DNA of 46,073 bases, taken from the NCBI GenBank assembly GCA_004145795.1, contig SEIO01000022.1, forward strand, positions 1-46,073, read 5' to 3'. Of this stretch, positions 1 to 7,608 are shown in pieces; position 1 is the first letter of the stretch; every line of letters starts with the position of its first letter. The notes under the pieces are model-generated. The model had not been told where the DNA came from. It saw only the letters and a program-made list of their open reading frames with translations, and did no database searches. The stretch comes from Lentibacillus lipolyticus (GTDB lineage Bacteria > Bacillota > Bacilli > Bacillales > Amphibacillaceae). A program made the translations under genes and the position numbers.

Positions 1-19
1 TCATTTTCAATTCAATCAT
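1..19 (-). CDS. Start of a gene running off the left edge (partial)
   Basis: Only the first six codons (MIELKM) lie in the window. The start is supported by a GGAG ribosome site seven bases upstream and by a near-perfect sigma-A promoter at 64-91 whose start point would fall about 40 bases before the codon. An in-frame ATG at 58 gives a longer reading frame but has no ribosome site. It lies just downstream of the Sau3AI-like gene with its own promoter. The product cannot be identified; a DNA methyltransferase partner is possible only by context. Confidence 0.4.
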
Positions 20-63
20 CGCTCCAGTCTCCCCACTTCGAAAAATGCATTTCTCCATGGGTT

Positions 64-91
64 ATTATAGACTAAGTGGGGGACTTTTCAA
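64..91 (-). promoter_or_regulatory. Sigma-A promoter for the gene leaving the left edge
   Basis: Read on the minus strand, TTGAAA (86-91) and consensus TATAAT (64-69) are separated by 16 bases. Transcription would start near 57 and run leftward out of the window. It lies between the Sau3AI-like gene stop and the partial gene, so that gene is likely transcribed on its own. Confidence 0.6.
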
Positions 92-175
92 TGACTATCG
101 TGGTCCAGTTTTAGATTACCATGTACACAAAGCCTCTTCATTGTTCAAATTAAATATATAACCAGGCAAAATTAT

Positions 176-1636
176 TCACTCCTTTATCTGATTCAGTATA
201 TATTCCTTATTCAACCAAAAAGACTGCTTTGTAAATTCGCCTCCCCCAGGTAATGGATAAGTATCATTTTTATCGCTTGCATGGGGGCGCACATGTGCAA
301 CAGGATTATCCTTAGCAGATGGCAAATTATTAAATCGCCTTTGTCCTTTTGTCCACACTTGTATACCATCTGACACTATTTTTCTTGTCTTTTCCCACAC
401 TTCTTTCACATTTTCATCAAGGTCGTTCACGGGCATAGACCAAAACATCCCTTTCTTCAAGTTCAAAATACCGTTCTCATAACGGAAAATAATGAATAGA
501 AATTTTGTCTCAAATAATAATTCCCGTAAGCTTGATGTTTCCCAGCTTTCTTTTACTAAATCTGTAAATTGAAATGCTGGAAAAGACATATGTTCTCTTA
601 TCGTTCCGTTTTCTTCTATCCTAATAGCCTTTACTTTTACATTGGCCTTTTCAAATTCCTCCGCTTTCTTCGTTTCAACCCCCAGCATTTTAAGAGACAC
701 CTTTGAGGCAAAGTTTTTCAATTTATTGTCGTTCACATCAAAGATTTGTGCTAACTCATGCACACTCCTATTTTTATACCAATTAATGGTATCCAAAACA
801 TAGTCTTCAAACGTTGTTTTTTGGATTGTTCCAACATTATGAACAATTGGATCATAATCAGTAGTCCGGTTAAATTGATAATCAATATTAGATGCAACTG
901 TATCATGTGATGGAACAACTTGGGTTGCAGTCTCAGCTACCATACTTTCTGATGTCGAGATTTGTTTCACAGCATAATCATTAAGGATGGAAGTCACATA
1001 TTTTGATTTCAACGAAAAAGCTCTTTGTGGTGCTTTTTCGGTACTGTATGGTTGCTGTCTGTACGAACTTTCACGTGTTGCCCCTTTAGTACAAGCGCCC
1101 AGATAAAAGGTATCTCCCTCCGATAGCTCCTCCGCCTTACCGTCTCTAATTTTGCTGACTATTTTAATCCAATCCTCTTTAATGATTTCAAGGTCTTTTT
1201 CGGGTAATTGAAACAATAGAGTAAACATAATATTATAATCCAGTTTGTCTATATCTTTCATATGCTCATAAAAAATCAGCATTAACTTTCTGTTTTTATG
1301 TAAAAAGGAGCTGGTTTCAAAAGTCTCATGTACAACTTCCATATAATTAATAATACTTAGTACAATTCTTTCCTTAGCCCTTAAATCACCATTTCTGTTT
1401 CTTTTAAAGGGAACTACTTTCAATTCCACTCCTGCCTCTTCAAAGTCGGGATTCTTATCACTATTAGGCTCATACATATAGAAGTATTTTTCCAGTAGTT
1501 GACCTAATCCACCTTTACCTTTGTAATACTTATATTTTTCGGGCAATACATCACGAAAAGTTTTGTTCTGTAACTTTCTTGAATAAGATGCTATGGCCGT
1601 TGGTGACGTGTAATCATATAGTTGTTGATGTTCCAT
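176..1636 (-). CDS. Sau3AI-like type II restriction endonuclease (GATC family)
   Basis: A 486-residue protein resembling Sau3AI, which cleaves DNA at GATC; Sau3AI is of nearly the same length (about 489). Like MutH and Sau3AI, the N-terminal half carries the nuclease signature: KGKGGLGQLLEKYF near residues 39-52, then D64 followed by E71-x-K73 (VELKV), the metal-binding D...ExK triad. The C-terminal half should be the second MutH-like fold used for allosteric DNA binding. The ATG at 1636 was chosen because GGGAG lies seven bases before it; a TTG 21 bases further upstream has no such site. The gene is visibly more A+T-rich than its neighbours, which fits horizontal acquisition. No methyltransferase is seen in the window. 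GATC specificity is inferred from the family only. Confidence 0.85.
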   Translation of the reverse strand: MEHQQLYDYTSPTAIASYSRKLQNKTFRDVLPEKYKYYKGKGGLGQLLEKYFYMYEPNSDKNPDFEEAGVELKVVPFKRNRNGDLRAKERIVLSIINYMEVVHETFETSSFLHKNRKLMLIFYEHMKDIDKLDYNIMFTLLFQLPEKDLEIIKEDWIKIVSKIRDGKAEELSEGDTFYLGACTKGATRESSYRQQPYSTEKAPQRAFSLKSKYVTSILNDYAVKQISTSESMVAETATQVVPSHDTVASNIDYQFNRTTDYDPIVHNVGTIQKTTFEDYVLDTINWYKNRSVHELAQIFDVNDNKLKNFASKVSLKMLGVETKKAEEFEKANVKVKAIRIEENGTIREHMSFPAFQFTDLVKESWETSSLRELLFETKFLFIIFRYENGILNLKKGMFWSMPVNDLDENVKEVWEKTRKIVSDGIQVWTKGQRRFNNLPSAKDNPVAHVRPHASDKNDTYPLPGGGEFTKQSFWLNKEYILNQIKE

Positions 1637-1757
1637 TAAAATGCTCCCGTCTATCAAATTTCAGCAATTTATTTTATCCTCAGTTTAACAAATGGGCTAA
1701 AATTTAAATAGTTTAATGTACTTCACCATTCCACATTACTTTAATAAAAGCGTGAGA

Positions 1758-1856
1758 ATGAACGTTATTTACCTTCTTCTTGTTAACACACTTGGATACA
1801 TTCTCGCTAACTACATTGGAACTATGCTTGGCATGTGGTTCCAAGGCATCCTATAA
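1758..1856 (+). CDS. Possible 32-residue membrane peptide
   Basis: Short ORF encoding a peptide beginning MNVIYLLLVNTLGYIL and ending MWFQGIL, which could form one membrane helix. The ribosome site is weak (GTGAG close to the ATG). The main support is a hairpin with a T-rich tail immediately downstream on the same strand (1871-1915), which makes no sense as a terminator for the minus-strand gene beyond it. It could be a small membrane protein or a type I toxin-like peptide. I do not recognise it, and it may be chance. Confidence 0.3.
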   Translation: MNVIYLLLVNTLGYILANYIGTMLGMWFQGIL

Positions 1857-1870
1857 ATCAGCAGCATGGA

Positions 1871-1909
1871 GGAGTACTCCGGGCAGTTTCAATCCGGGGT
1901 ACTCCTTAT
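1871..1909 (+). terminator. Hairpin terminator on the plus strand
   Basis: GGAGTACTCCGG (1871-1882) pairs with CCGGGGTACTCC (1894-1905) around an 11-base loop, with one wobble, followed by TTATTATCATT on the plus strand. There is no T-run on the minus-strand side, so it serves a plus-strand transcript better than the convergent CNNM gene. Confidence 0.5.
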
Positions 1910-1924
1910 TATCATTACCTATTG

Positions 1925-3148
1925 TCACTTCAAAATCTGCACCTTCCGAATCATTCGTCCTTCCACAGCCAGCACTTTAAATGTTAAGTTGTTACGTTCA
2001 AGCACCTTGCCTTCTTCCGGAAAATCGTTTAATTCCTTTAACAGATACCCTGCAAGAACATCTTCTTCCTCAGGGATTTCCGTACCGAAGATTGAATTGA
2101 GCCGGTGCAGTGTTATCTTTCCATCACAAATCATTTCTGTTTCTGTCACTTTTTCAATTGTCGTATCATTAGCAAGGTCCATTTCATCTTCTATTTCCAG
2201 GCCAATCATCGCTTCAATCACATCTTCATGGGTCAGGATCCCCTCTGTTCCGCCATATTCATCCAGTATGATGGCCATATGACTTTTCGCTGCTGTCATT
2301 TTACGGAAGACCCACTCAATCGACTGGAATTCATAGACAATCAAGGGGTCTGTGTAGCAAAAGGCCTTCAACGGCTTGTCTGGATCCTCTGACCATGACA
2401 GCAAGTATTTCGAGTGAAACACAGCAACAATGTCATCAATACTCTCATTGTATACTGGGTAGCGTGTATATGGATTTTGAATAACGACATCCCGCGCTTC
2501 TTCAAACGACGCCGTTATTGGCAAGGCGGTGATATCTACTCTTGGTGTCTGGAGGACATCTTTCACATCTAGATTATAAAAATCAAGTACCCCTTTTATG
2601 CGATGGGATTCAGCTTGATCAAACGTTCCTTCCGAGTCGGCAATGTCAACCATGGCACGGAGATCTGCCTTGGATATCGATTCATCAAAGGACTGTCCTT
2701 TCGCCAAAGCGTTTGTAATTACGTCCGTCATCCAGTTAAGAACAATTGTTACAGGTTTAAAAATCCACACAAAAAACCGGATGGCCGGATAAATGGCAAG
2801 TGAGATTTTATCTGGAAATGCCGCGGCAATCGACTTTGGAATCACCTCGGAAAAAACAAGAATCGTTACAGTCAAAATGGCGGAAGCAAGTCCTACATGA
2901 AAATCGTACTGAATCGCCAGCGCCGTCACCAGTGTCGGCATAAGAATGTTGGCTATGTTATTGCCAATCAAAATCGTCGTAATAAATTCATTTGGCTTTG
3001 AAATTAACTCCAATAGGTTCTCAGCTTTTTTATCGTTATCGTGTTTTGCCTTTGTTTGCAGTTTCATCTTATTGGTGGCTGTCAGCGCTGTTTCACTACC
3101 AGAAAAAAATAGCGAGGCAAATAATAAGAGAATGATTGCAATGAGCAC
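1925..3148 (-). CDS. CNNM/CorC-HlyC family membrane transporter with CBS domains
   Basis: 407 residues. An N-terminal DUF21 (CNNM) membrane domain occupies roughly residues 1-170, with the SGSETALTA motif near the start and about four membrane helices. It is followed by a CBS pair (about 200-310), containing HMAIILDEYGGTEGI, and a C-terminal CorC_HlyC domain (about 330-405). Family members such as B. subtilis YhdP/YqhB and S. aureus MpfA are linked to Mg2+ efflux or homeostasis and were formerly called hemolysins. The start is GTG at 3148, with GGAGG nine bases upstream. It appears to be a single gene; a 146-bp repeat element sits just upstream. The ion transported is inferred from the family. 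Confidence 0.88.
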   Translation of the reverse strand: MLIAIILLLFASLFFSGSETALTATNKMKLQTKAKHDNDKKAENLLELISKPNEFITTILIGNNIANILMPTLVTALAIQYDFHVGLASAILTVTILVFSEVIPKSIAAAFPDKISLAIYPAIRFFVWIFKPVTIVLNWMTDVITNALAKGQSFDESISKADLRAMVDIADSEGTFDQAESHRIKGVLDFYNLDVKDVLQTPRVDITALPITASFEEARDVVIQNPYTRYPVYNESIDDIVAVFHSKYLLSWSEDPDKPLKAFCYTDPLIVYEFQSIEWVFRKMTAAKSHMAIILDEYGGTEGILTHEDVIEAMIGLEIEDEMDLANDTTIEKVTETEMICDGKITLHRLNSIFGTEIPEEEDVLAGYLLKELNDFPEEGKVLERNNLTFKVLAVEGRMIRKVQILK

Positions 3149-3189
3149 GGGTAACTGCCTCCTTAATCAATGTACGATGTATAAGAGGT

Positions 3190-3335
3190 TGTTCAAAAAG
3201 TCCGGTAAAAATGACACATCGAATTTCTTCGTTGGCTTGCTTTTCCGTTGCTCATGTATTAATTTGCATACATTCCGCTACTCAAAGCTACACCGCCTCG
3301 AAATTCTTGGTCCTTTTTATCCTCCTTTTTGAACA
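3190..3335. repeat. 146-bp inverted-repeat element (MITE-like)
   Basis: The ends are a perfect 11-base inverted repeat, TGTTCAAAAAG at 3190-3200 and its complement at 3325-3335. The centre also folds: ATGTAT and ATACAT flank an eight-base loop near 3255-3275. The whole stretch could fold as one long imperfect hairpin and contains no credible gene. Such intergenic elements recur in Bacillaceae genomes, but copy number cannot be judged from this window. Confidence 0.55.
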
Positions 3336-3422
3336 CGCACTATAATGGCATATATCCTTTATTTTTCACAAAAAAGAACATTTTAACCTTCTCAACTAAA
3401 CGTGACGACTATTTAATTAATT

Positions 3423-3456
3423 GAAAGCTGACCAGTACTAAAACTGATCAGCTTTC
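3423..3456 (-). terminator. Terminator after the superoxide dismutase gene
   Basis: GAAAGCTGACCAGT and ACTGATCAGCTTTC form a 14-base stem with one mismatch and a six-base loop, lying 14 bases past the stop codon. The minus-strand tail is AATTAATTAAATAG, not a clean T-run. Confidence 0.65.
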
Positions 3457-3469
3457 ATGAGAGGCTATT

Positions 3470-4573
3470 TTAATAGGGGGTCCACTGAACATTCTGTGCT
3501 TCTTGGAATCGCTGATTGACATTTTCCCAGTTAACGACGTTCCACCACGCGTCAATATAGTCTTCGCGTTTTGTGTGGTACTGCAGATAGTAGGCATGCT
3601 CCCAGACATCCAGCACCAATAGTGGAATGACATCCTGCTGGGAAAGGTTTTGGTGCTTTTCAGCCTGCAATATTTCGGTCCGGTGTGATCTTGGGGACCA
3701 GACAAGCATCGCCCAGCCAACAGCCTGCACCTTTTCGGCTGCGTTGGAAAAGTGCTTCTTGAATTTTTCAAAGCTTCCAAAGGTACGGTTAATTTCCTTT
3801 TTGATATCCCCGGTTGGTTTGCCACCACCATTCGGGGACATATTATGCCAGAAAATCGTGTGAAGGTAGTGCCCAGCACCATTGAAAGCTGCCTCGTCTT
3901 CCCAATGCCTGATTAGGGAAAAGTCACCGCGTTTTCTCGCCTTCTCCATTTCTTTTTCAGCTTTATTGAGACCTTCCACATAGCCTTTGTGATGTTTGTC
4001 ATGATGCAGCCGCATAATCTGTTCGCTGATGTGCGGTTCCAACGCGTTGTAAGCGTAAGGCAGTGGTGGAAGTTTATGTTCACCAATCGGCACGGTTTGT
4101 GATGCTTTCCGGCTTTCCTCATCGTCGTCCAGGACCTCTTCTTCCTGGTCCAGGACCTCTTCTTCCTGTACCTCGTCATCTAGTAATTCCTCGCGTGCCG
4201 CCTCCATATTCGTATCTGGGGTGTCTTGATCTATTGCTTCATTATCATCCTCCGCATCCTCTGTAACGGTACTGGCAGTCTGCAGTCCGTGGGCGAATTC
4301 CGTGAACTGTTCCTTTAACGATTCGGCCTCTGTCTGCAGTGAACCAACGTCTTCTGAGTCTTCATCCCGCGTTTCGTTCCGGTCAAGCTGAAAACGGTAA
4401 GCGTTCGCCCGCTCCCGCAACTGGCTGAACTTACCCAGCCAATTGTCTATGTCCGCCTTAACTTCTTGTGAAAATCTTTCATTCTGTTTAAATGAAATAA
4501 TTGATTCCTCACACTGCTCTGCCCAATCATTCAGCTGCTGCAGCCAGTTAATTTTTTCTTCTGATGGTTGCAT
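3470..4573 (-). CDS. sodF: Fe/Mn superoxide dismutase with long acidic N-terminal extension (SodF-like)
   Basis: 367 residues from the ATG at 4573. The dismutase domain begins near residue 167 (KLPPLPYAYNALEPH) and keeps all four metal ligands: H190 in LHHDKHH, H238 in HYLHTIFW, and D322 and H326 in LDVWEHAYYL. It converts superoxide to peroxide and oxygen. The first 165 residues are a helical region (about 1-100) followed by an acidic linker with two near-copies of EEEVLDQEEEVLD (about 137-152). Ordinary SodA is about 200 residues and B. subtilis SodF about 280, so this extension is unusually long. The start is uncertain: GGAGG lies three bases before an ATG at 4582 and 12 before 4573. Metal specificity cannot be read with confidence. 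Confidence 0.85.
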   Translation of the reverse strand: MQPSEEKINWLQQLNDWAEQCEESIISFKQNERFSQEVKADIDNWLGKFSQLRERANAYRFQLDRNETRDEDSEDVGSLQTEAESLKEQFTEFAHGLQTASTVTEDAEDDNEAIDQDTPDTNMEAAREELLDDEVQEEEVLDQEEEVLDDDEESRKASQTVPIGEHKLPPLPYAYNALEPHISEQIMRLHHDKHHKGYVEGLNKAEKEMEKARKRGDFSLIRHWEDEAAFNGAGHYLHTIFWHNMSPNGGGKPTGDIKKEINRTFGSFEKFKKHFSNAAEKVQAVGWAMLVWSPRSHRTEILQAEKHQNLSQQDVIPLLVLDVWEHAYYLQYHTKREDYIDAWWNVVNWENVNQRFQEAQNVQWTPY

Positions 4574-4710
4574 AACGAACATGAACCTCCTTCGTATTAT
4601 AAAACAATCCATGGTAGCCTATGCCGCTATGCCCATTTTCGTCACACCAGATTGTTGGCGAGTGTGGGTGAAGAATTTATGCATGATCATTATTATTTTC
4701 AAATGGATTG

Positions 4711-5850
4711 TTAATCCCCTATATCATCCCCATAATATTCCATCCTTTTATACCGCTGTTGCTGGCGATATCCATACGTTATATTCCTCACCATCGAATC
4801 ATCCTCGAGACTGGATCCAATAGCCCCTGCTACGGTGGCGACAGACGTTACTAGCCAGGCTAGCTGCATATAATGCCGAAAGCCCACCTTCCCCTCCAAT
4901 CCAGTAACAGACGCATACAAATCCGGTGGCACAAAAAACGCAACCGCGGTTAGGAAAAGAATATAAAGCACACCGTATTGAACCATTACAGCTACACCAA
5001 GCGTCATAACGGTTGCAGCATTATACAGGATACGCAGTTTTCGCTCACTCTTGTAACTCGGTTTTTCCCATAGATTATGGGCGAAAATGACCCAGATAAC
5101 CATCCCGAAAATCGCAGCCAGCATGAGTGCAACAAATCGTATTGAACCATACGCTACACTCAACTTCCATAATGTGGGGAAAATCAGCCCATATGCTCCG
5201 GTCGCAAATGCCACAGCAACGACACTTTTAAATGCAGGAACAATCGACCAGGGCTTATTGGCATACGCCATCCCTAGCAAAAGCCTTGTCCGCCCATAAA
5301 ACCGGGGCCTCAGGACAAACAGAACATCTGATTTCTCTCTTTCAGTTGGGTGAGTTGTTTTTCGGATTGGTGAAAAATAAAACCGGCGCTTCAGTAAATG
5401 GCCTTCATTGGAGGCAGCGGCCCCTTCATCCGCGCTTTCCGGATAGCCATTCACTTTATAATACAATTCGCTTACCATTTGGATAATCGCTTTTTTCACA
5501 CGCTTGCGCAGCGGAAAAAATCCAAATGCAGGTATTGACACTTGTGCCACCCCGGTGTCTTCGTTCACGTCTCCCAGCACCACATCTTTATGAGAAAACA
5601 TCGGCAAGTCAGTCAGACAAACAGTATAATCCCAGCCTTCTTTCTTTTTAATAGCTGCCGCCCGCCGCATGTTTTGATCAATATTTTCAGCAGCTCCTGT
5701 AAGTGGATCGTGATACAGCCGAATCGACCAGTCACCTGCATCCATAATATAGTCCGAAAAGGCTTGCGACAGTTCTTCTGCTAATTGCACCGCAATATCC
5801 GCAGGTAATTCCGGGGCTGGAATTAGCCCTACAACCATTGTTTGTTCCAT
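4711..5850 (-). CDS. Unknown protein: soluble N-terminal domain plus C-terminal membrane helices
   Basis: 379 residues from the ATG at 5850, chosen because GGAGG lies nine bases upstream; an upstream in-frame extension lacks a ribosome site. The first 200 residues are soluble, starting MEQTMVVGLIPAPELPA with a conserved-looking YHDPLTGAAENID (about residues 45-57) and DYTVCLTDLPMFSHKDVV (about 74-91). The C-terminal half has five or six hydrophobic segments (about 225-360). Similar Bacillaceae proteins have been labelled as methylene-tetrahydrofolate dehydrogenase, but I see no residues that support this. It lies convergent to nothing and divergent from the symporter operon at 6 kb. Function unknown. 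Confidence 0.75.
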   Translation of the reverse strand: MEQTMVVGLIPAPELPADIAVQLAEELSQAFSDYIMDAGDWSIRLYHDPLTGAAENIDQNMRRAAAIKKKEGWDYTVCLTDLPMFSHKDVVLGDVNEDTGVAQVSIPAFGFFPLRKRVKKAIIQMVSELYYKVNGYPESADEGAAASNEGHLLKRRFYFSPIRKTTHPTEREKSDVLFVLRPRFYGRTRLLLGMAYANKPWSIVPAFKSVVAVAFATGAYGLIFPTLWKLSVAYGSIRFVALMLAAIFGMVIWVIFAHNLWEKPSYKSERKLRILYNAATVMTLGVAVMVQYGVLYILFLTAVAFFVPPDLYASVTGLEGKVGFRHYMQLAWLVTSVATVAGAIGSSLEDDSMVRNITYGYRQQQRYKRMEYYGDDIGD

Positions 5851-5964
5851 GAAGTCCCACCTCCCCGCTGCATTTGAATAATCAAAGACAATTATTATAT
5901 AACCCATATCGCAGTCTAGAAAACTAGCGGGTTTCGACTTTCGATTAAAAACCTTTACGGACCA

Positions 5965-5992
5965 TTGCAATTAAGGTAGGATTTATTATAAT
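5965..5992 (+). promoter_or_regulatory. Sigma-A promoter of the symporter-LytS-LytTR operon
   Basis: TTGCAA (5965-5970), a 16-base spacer and consensus TATAAT (5987-5992). The predicted start point near 6000 leaves a leader of about 65 bases before the TTG start of the symporter. Confidence 0.6.
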
Positions 5993-6066
5993 ACTATTTT
6001 AAATTTTTTAAATACGGTCCACAGGGATTCAACGTGCTCAATGAAAGACATAAGGTAGGTGACAGT

Positions 6067-7608
6067 TTGAATCTTACTTATTTTCTCTTTTTCTTGTGTA
6101 TTATCGTCTGCACCTTAATTATTACATACTGGGCGGCCAAGCAGAGTAAAACGACGAACCAGTTTTATGTGGCAGCCGGCAGTTTGACTGGTATCCAGAA
6201 CGGGATGGCGATTGCCGGAGATTACATAAGTGCGGCATCTTTTTTGGGAATTATCGGTACGATTGCGATCAGTGGTTTTGACGGATTCCTATATGCGATT
6301 GGATTTCTTGTTTCCTATTTAATTGTTCTATTTTTCATCGCGGAGCCTGTCCATCATTTGGGTAATTATTCGCTGGGCGATGTTGTGTGTTCCCGTTTTC
6401 CCAGTCTGCGCATGCGCTGGATGATGGCGATTAGCGCACTGCTCATTTCCATTCTGTACATGATTCCGCAGCTCGTCGCCGCTGGACTGTTGATTCGGCT
6501 GCTTCTAGATATCAATTATTCGACCTCCGTTCTGGTCATCGGGAGTCTGATGACGGTATACGTTGTGTTTGGCGGTATGTTTGCGACATCATGGGTACAA
6601 ATCGTAAAAACCGTTGTGCTCATGTCCGGCACCTTCCTGCTGGCATTGATTGTGTTGTCGCGTTTCGGCTGGAATATCCAGGAGTTAATCACTCATGTTA
6701 AACCAGGCACTCCGCTTGGCGAGCAATTTTTTCAGCCAGGCAATTTATATGACCACCCGCTGGAGAGCCTGTCCCTGCACCTAGCTTTGATTCTGGGAAC
6801 CGCGGGGCTGCCACATATTCTGATTCGGCTGTTTACCGTGCGAAATGCCCGTGAAGTGCGGCGTTCACTCTTAACCGCCAGCTGGATTATAGGTGTATTT
6901 TACATCATTGCCCTTGTACTAGGTCTTGGTGCGGTGGCCCTTATTGGCTACCATGAACTTACACTGCTGGATCCGACCGGAAACTTGGCTGCTCCGCTTT
7001 TGGCAGGTGAATTGGGCGGTGACTTCCTGATGGCGTTCATTTCGGCAATTGCATTTACAACGATTGTTGCCGTTGTAGCCGGGCTGGTTATCTCAGCGAC
7101 TACCGCCTTTTCGCACGATGTCTACTATCATATTGTTAAAAAGGGACAGACAACCGAAAAAAGGCAATTGCTTGCTGCACAATTGACCGCATTTGTTGTC
7201 GGGCTCATTTCTACCTTGTTTGCGCTGGGACTGCAGCATATCAATGTCACATTTCTTGTTTCTCTTACGTTTATTGTGGCAGCATCAAGCAATTTGCCGG
7301 TTCTTTTGTTCACGATTTATTGGAGGCGTTTTAATGAGGCGGGGGCGGTTATCGGTATGGTATCCGGACTAACTGCATCTCTCGCACTGCTGGTGACAGG
7401 TCCGCACATTATGAATCCGGATGGCGGCTGGATTCCCCATGATCCGCTCTTCCCATTATCTAATCCGGGCATTATTGCAATTCCGATTGGATTTATAGGG
7501 GCTGTTCTTGGTTCACTTCTGACGCAAAACGGATATAACAATAAGGAATTTCAACGGTTTTATATAAAAGCACAGACAGGAGTGGATGTGAAGGAGGATG
7601 CCTCATGA
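6067..7608 (+). CDS. Sodium:solute symporter (SSS family, ActP-like), first gene of a sensory operon
   Basis: 513 residues from a TTG start at 6067. This start aligns residue for residue with the second symporter at 12480 (both reach TYWAxKQ at position 20-26 and are 513 long), and AGGT lies just upstream; a GTG at 6034 is possible. It has about 13 membrane helices and SSS features: GDYISAASFLGI near residue 55 and AGLPHILIRLFTV near 255. The family couples uptake of monocarboxylates such as acetate to Na+. The next gene, a LytS-type kinase, overlaps by four bases and a LytTR regulator follows, so this protein may act as transporter, as co-sensor, or both. It has no DUF485 partner, unlike the paralogue downstream. 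The substrate is inferred. Confidence 0.88.
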   Translation: MNLTYFLFFLCIIVCTLIITYWAAKQSKTTNQFYVAAGSLTGIQNGMAIAGDYISAASFLGIIGTIAISGFDGFLYAIGFLVSYLIVLFFIAEPVHHLGNYSLGDVVCSRFPSLRMRWMMAISALLISILYMIPQLVAAGLLIRLLLDINYSTSVLVIGSLMTVYVVFGGMFATSWVQIVKTVVLMSGTFLLALIVLSRFGWNIQELITHVKPGTPLGEQFFQPGNLYDHPLESLSLHLALILGTAGLPHILIRLFTVRNAREVRRSLLTASWIIGVFYIIALVLGLGAVALIGYHELTLLDPTGNLAAPLLAGELGGDFLMAFISAIAFTTIVAVVAGLVISATTAFSHDVYYHIVKKGQTTEKRQLLAAQLTAFVVGLISTLFALGLQHINVTFLVSLTFIVAASSNLPVLLFTIYWRRFNEAGAVIGMVSGLTASLALLVTGPHIMNPDGGWIPHDPLFPLSNPGIIAIPIGFIGAVLGSLLTQNGYNNKEFQRFYIKAQTGVDVKEDAS

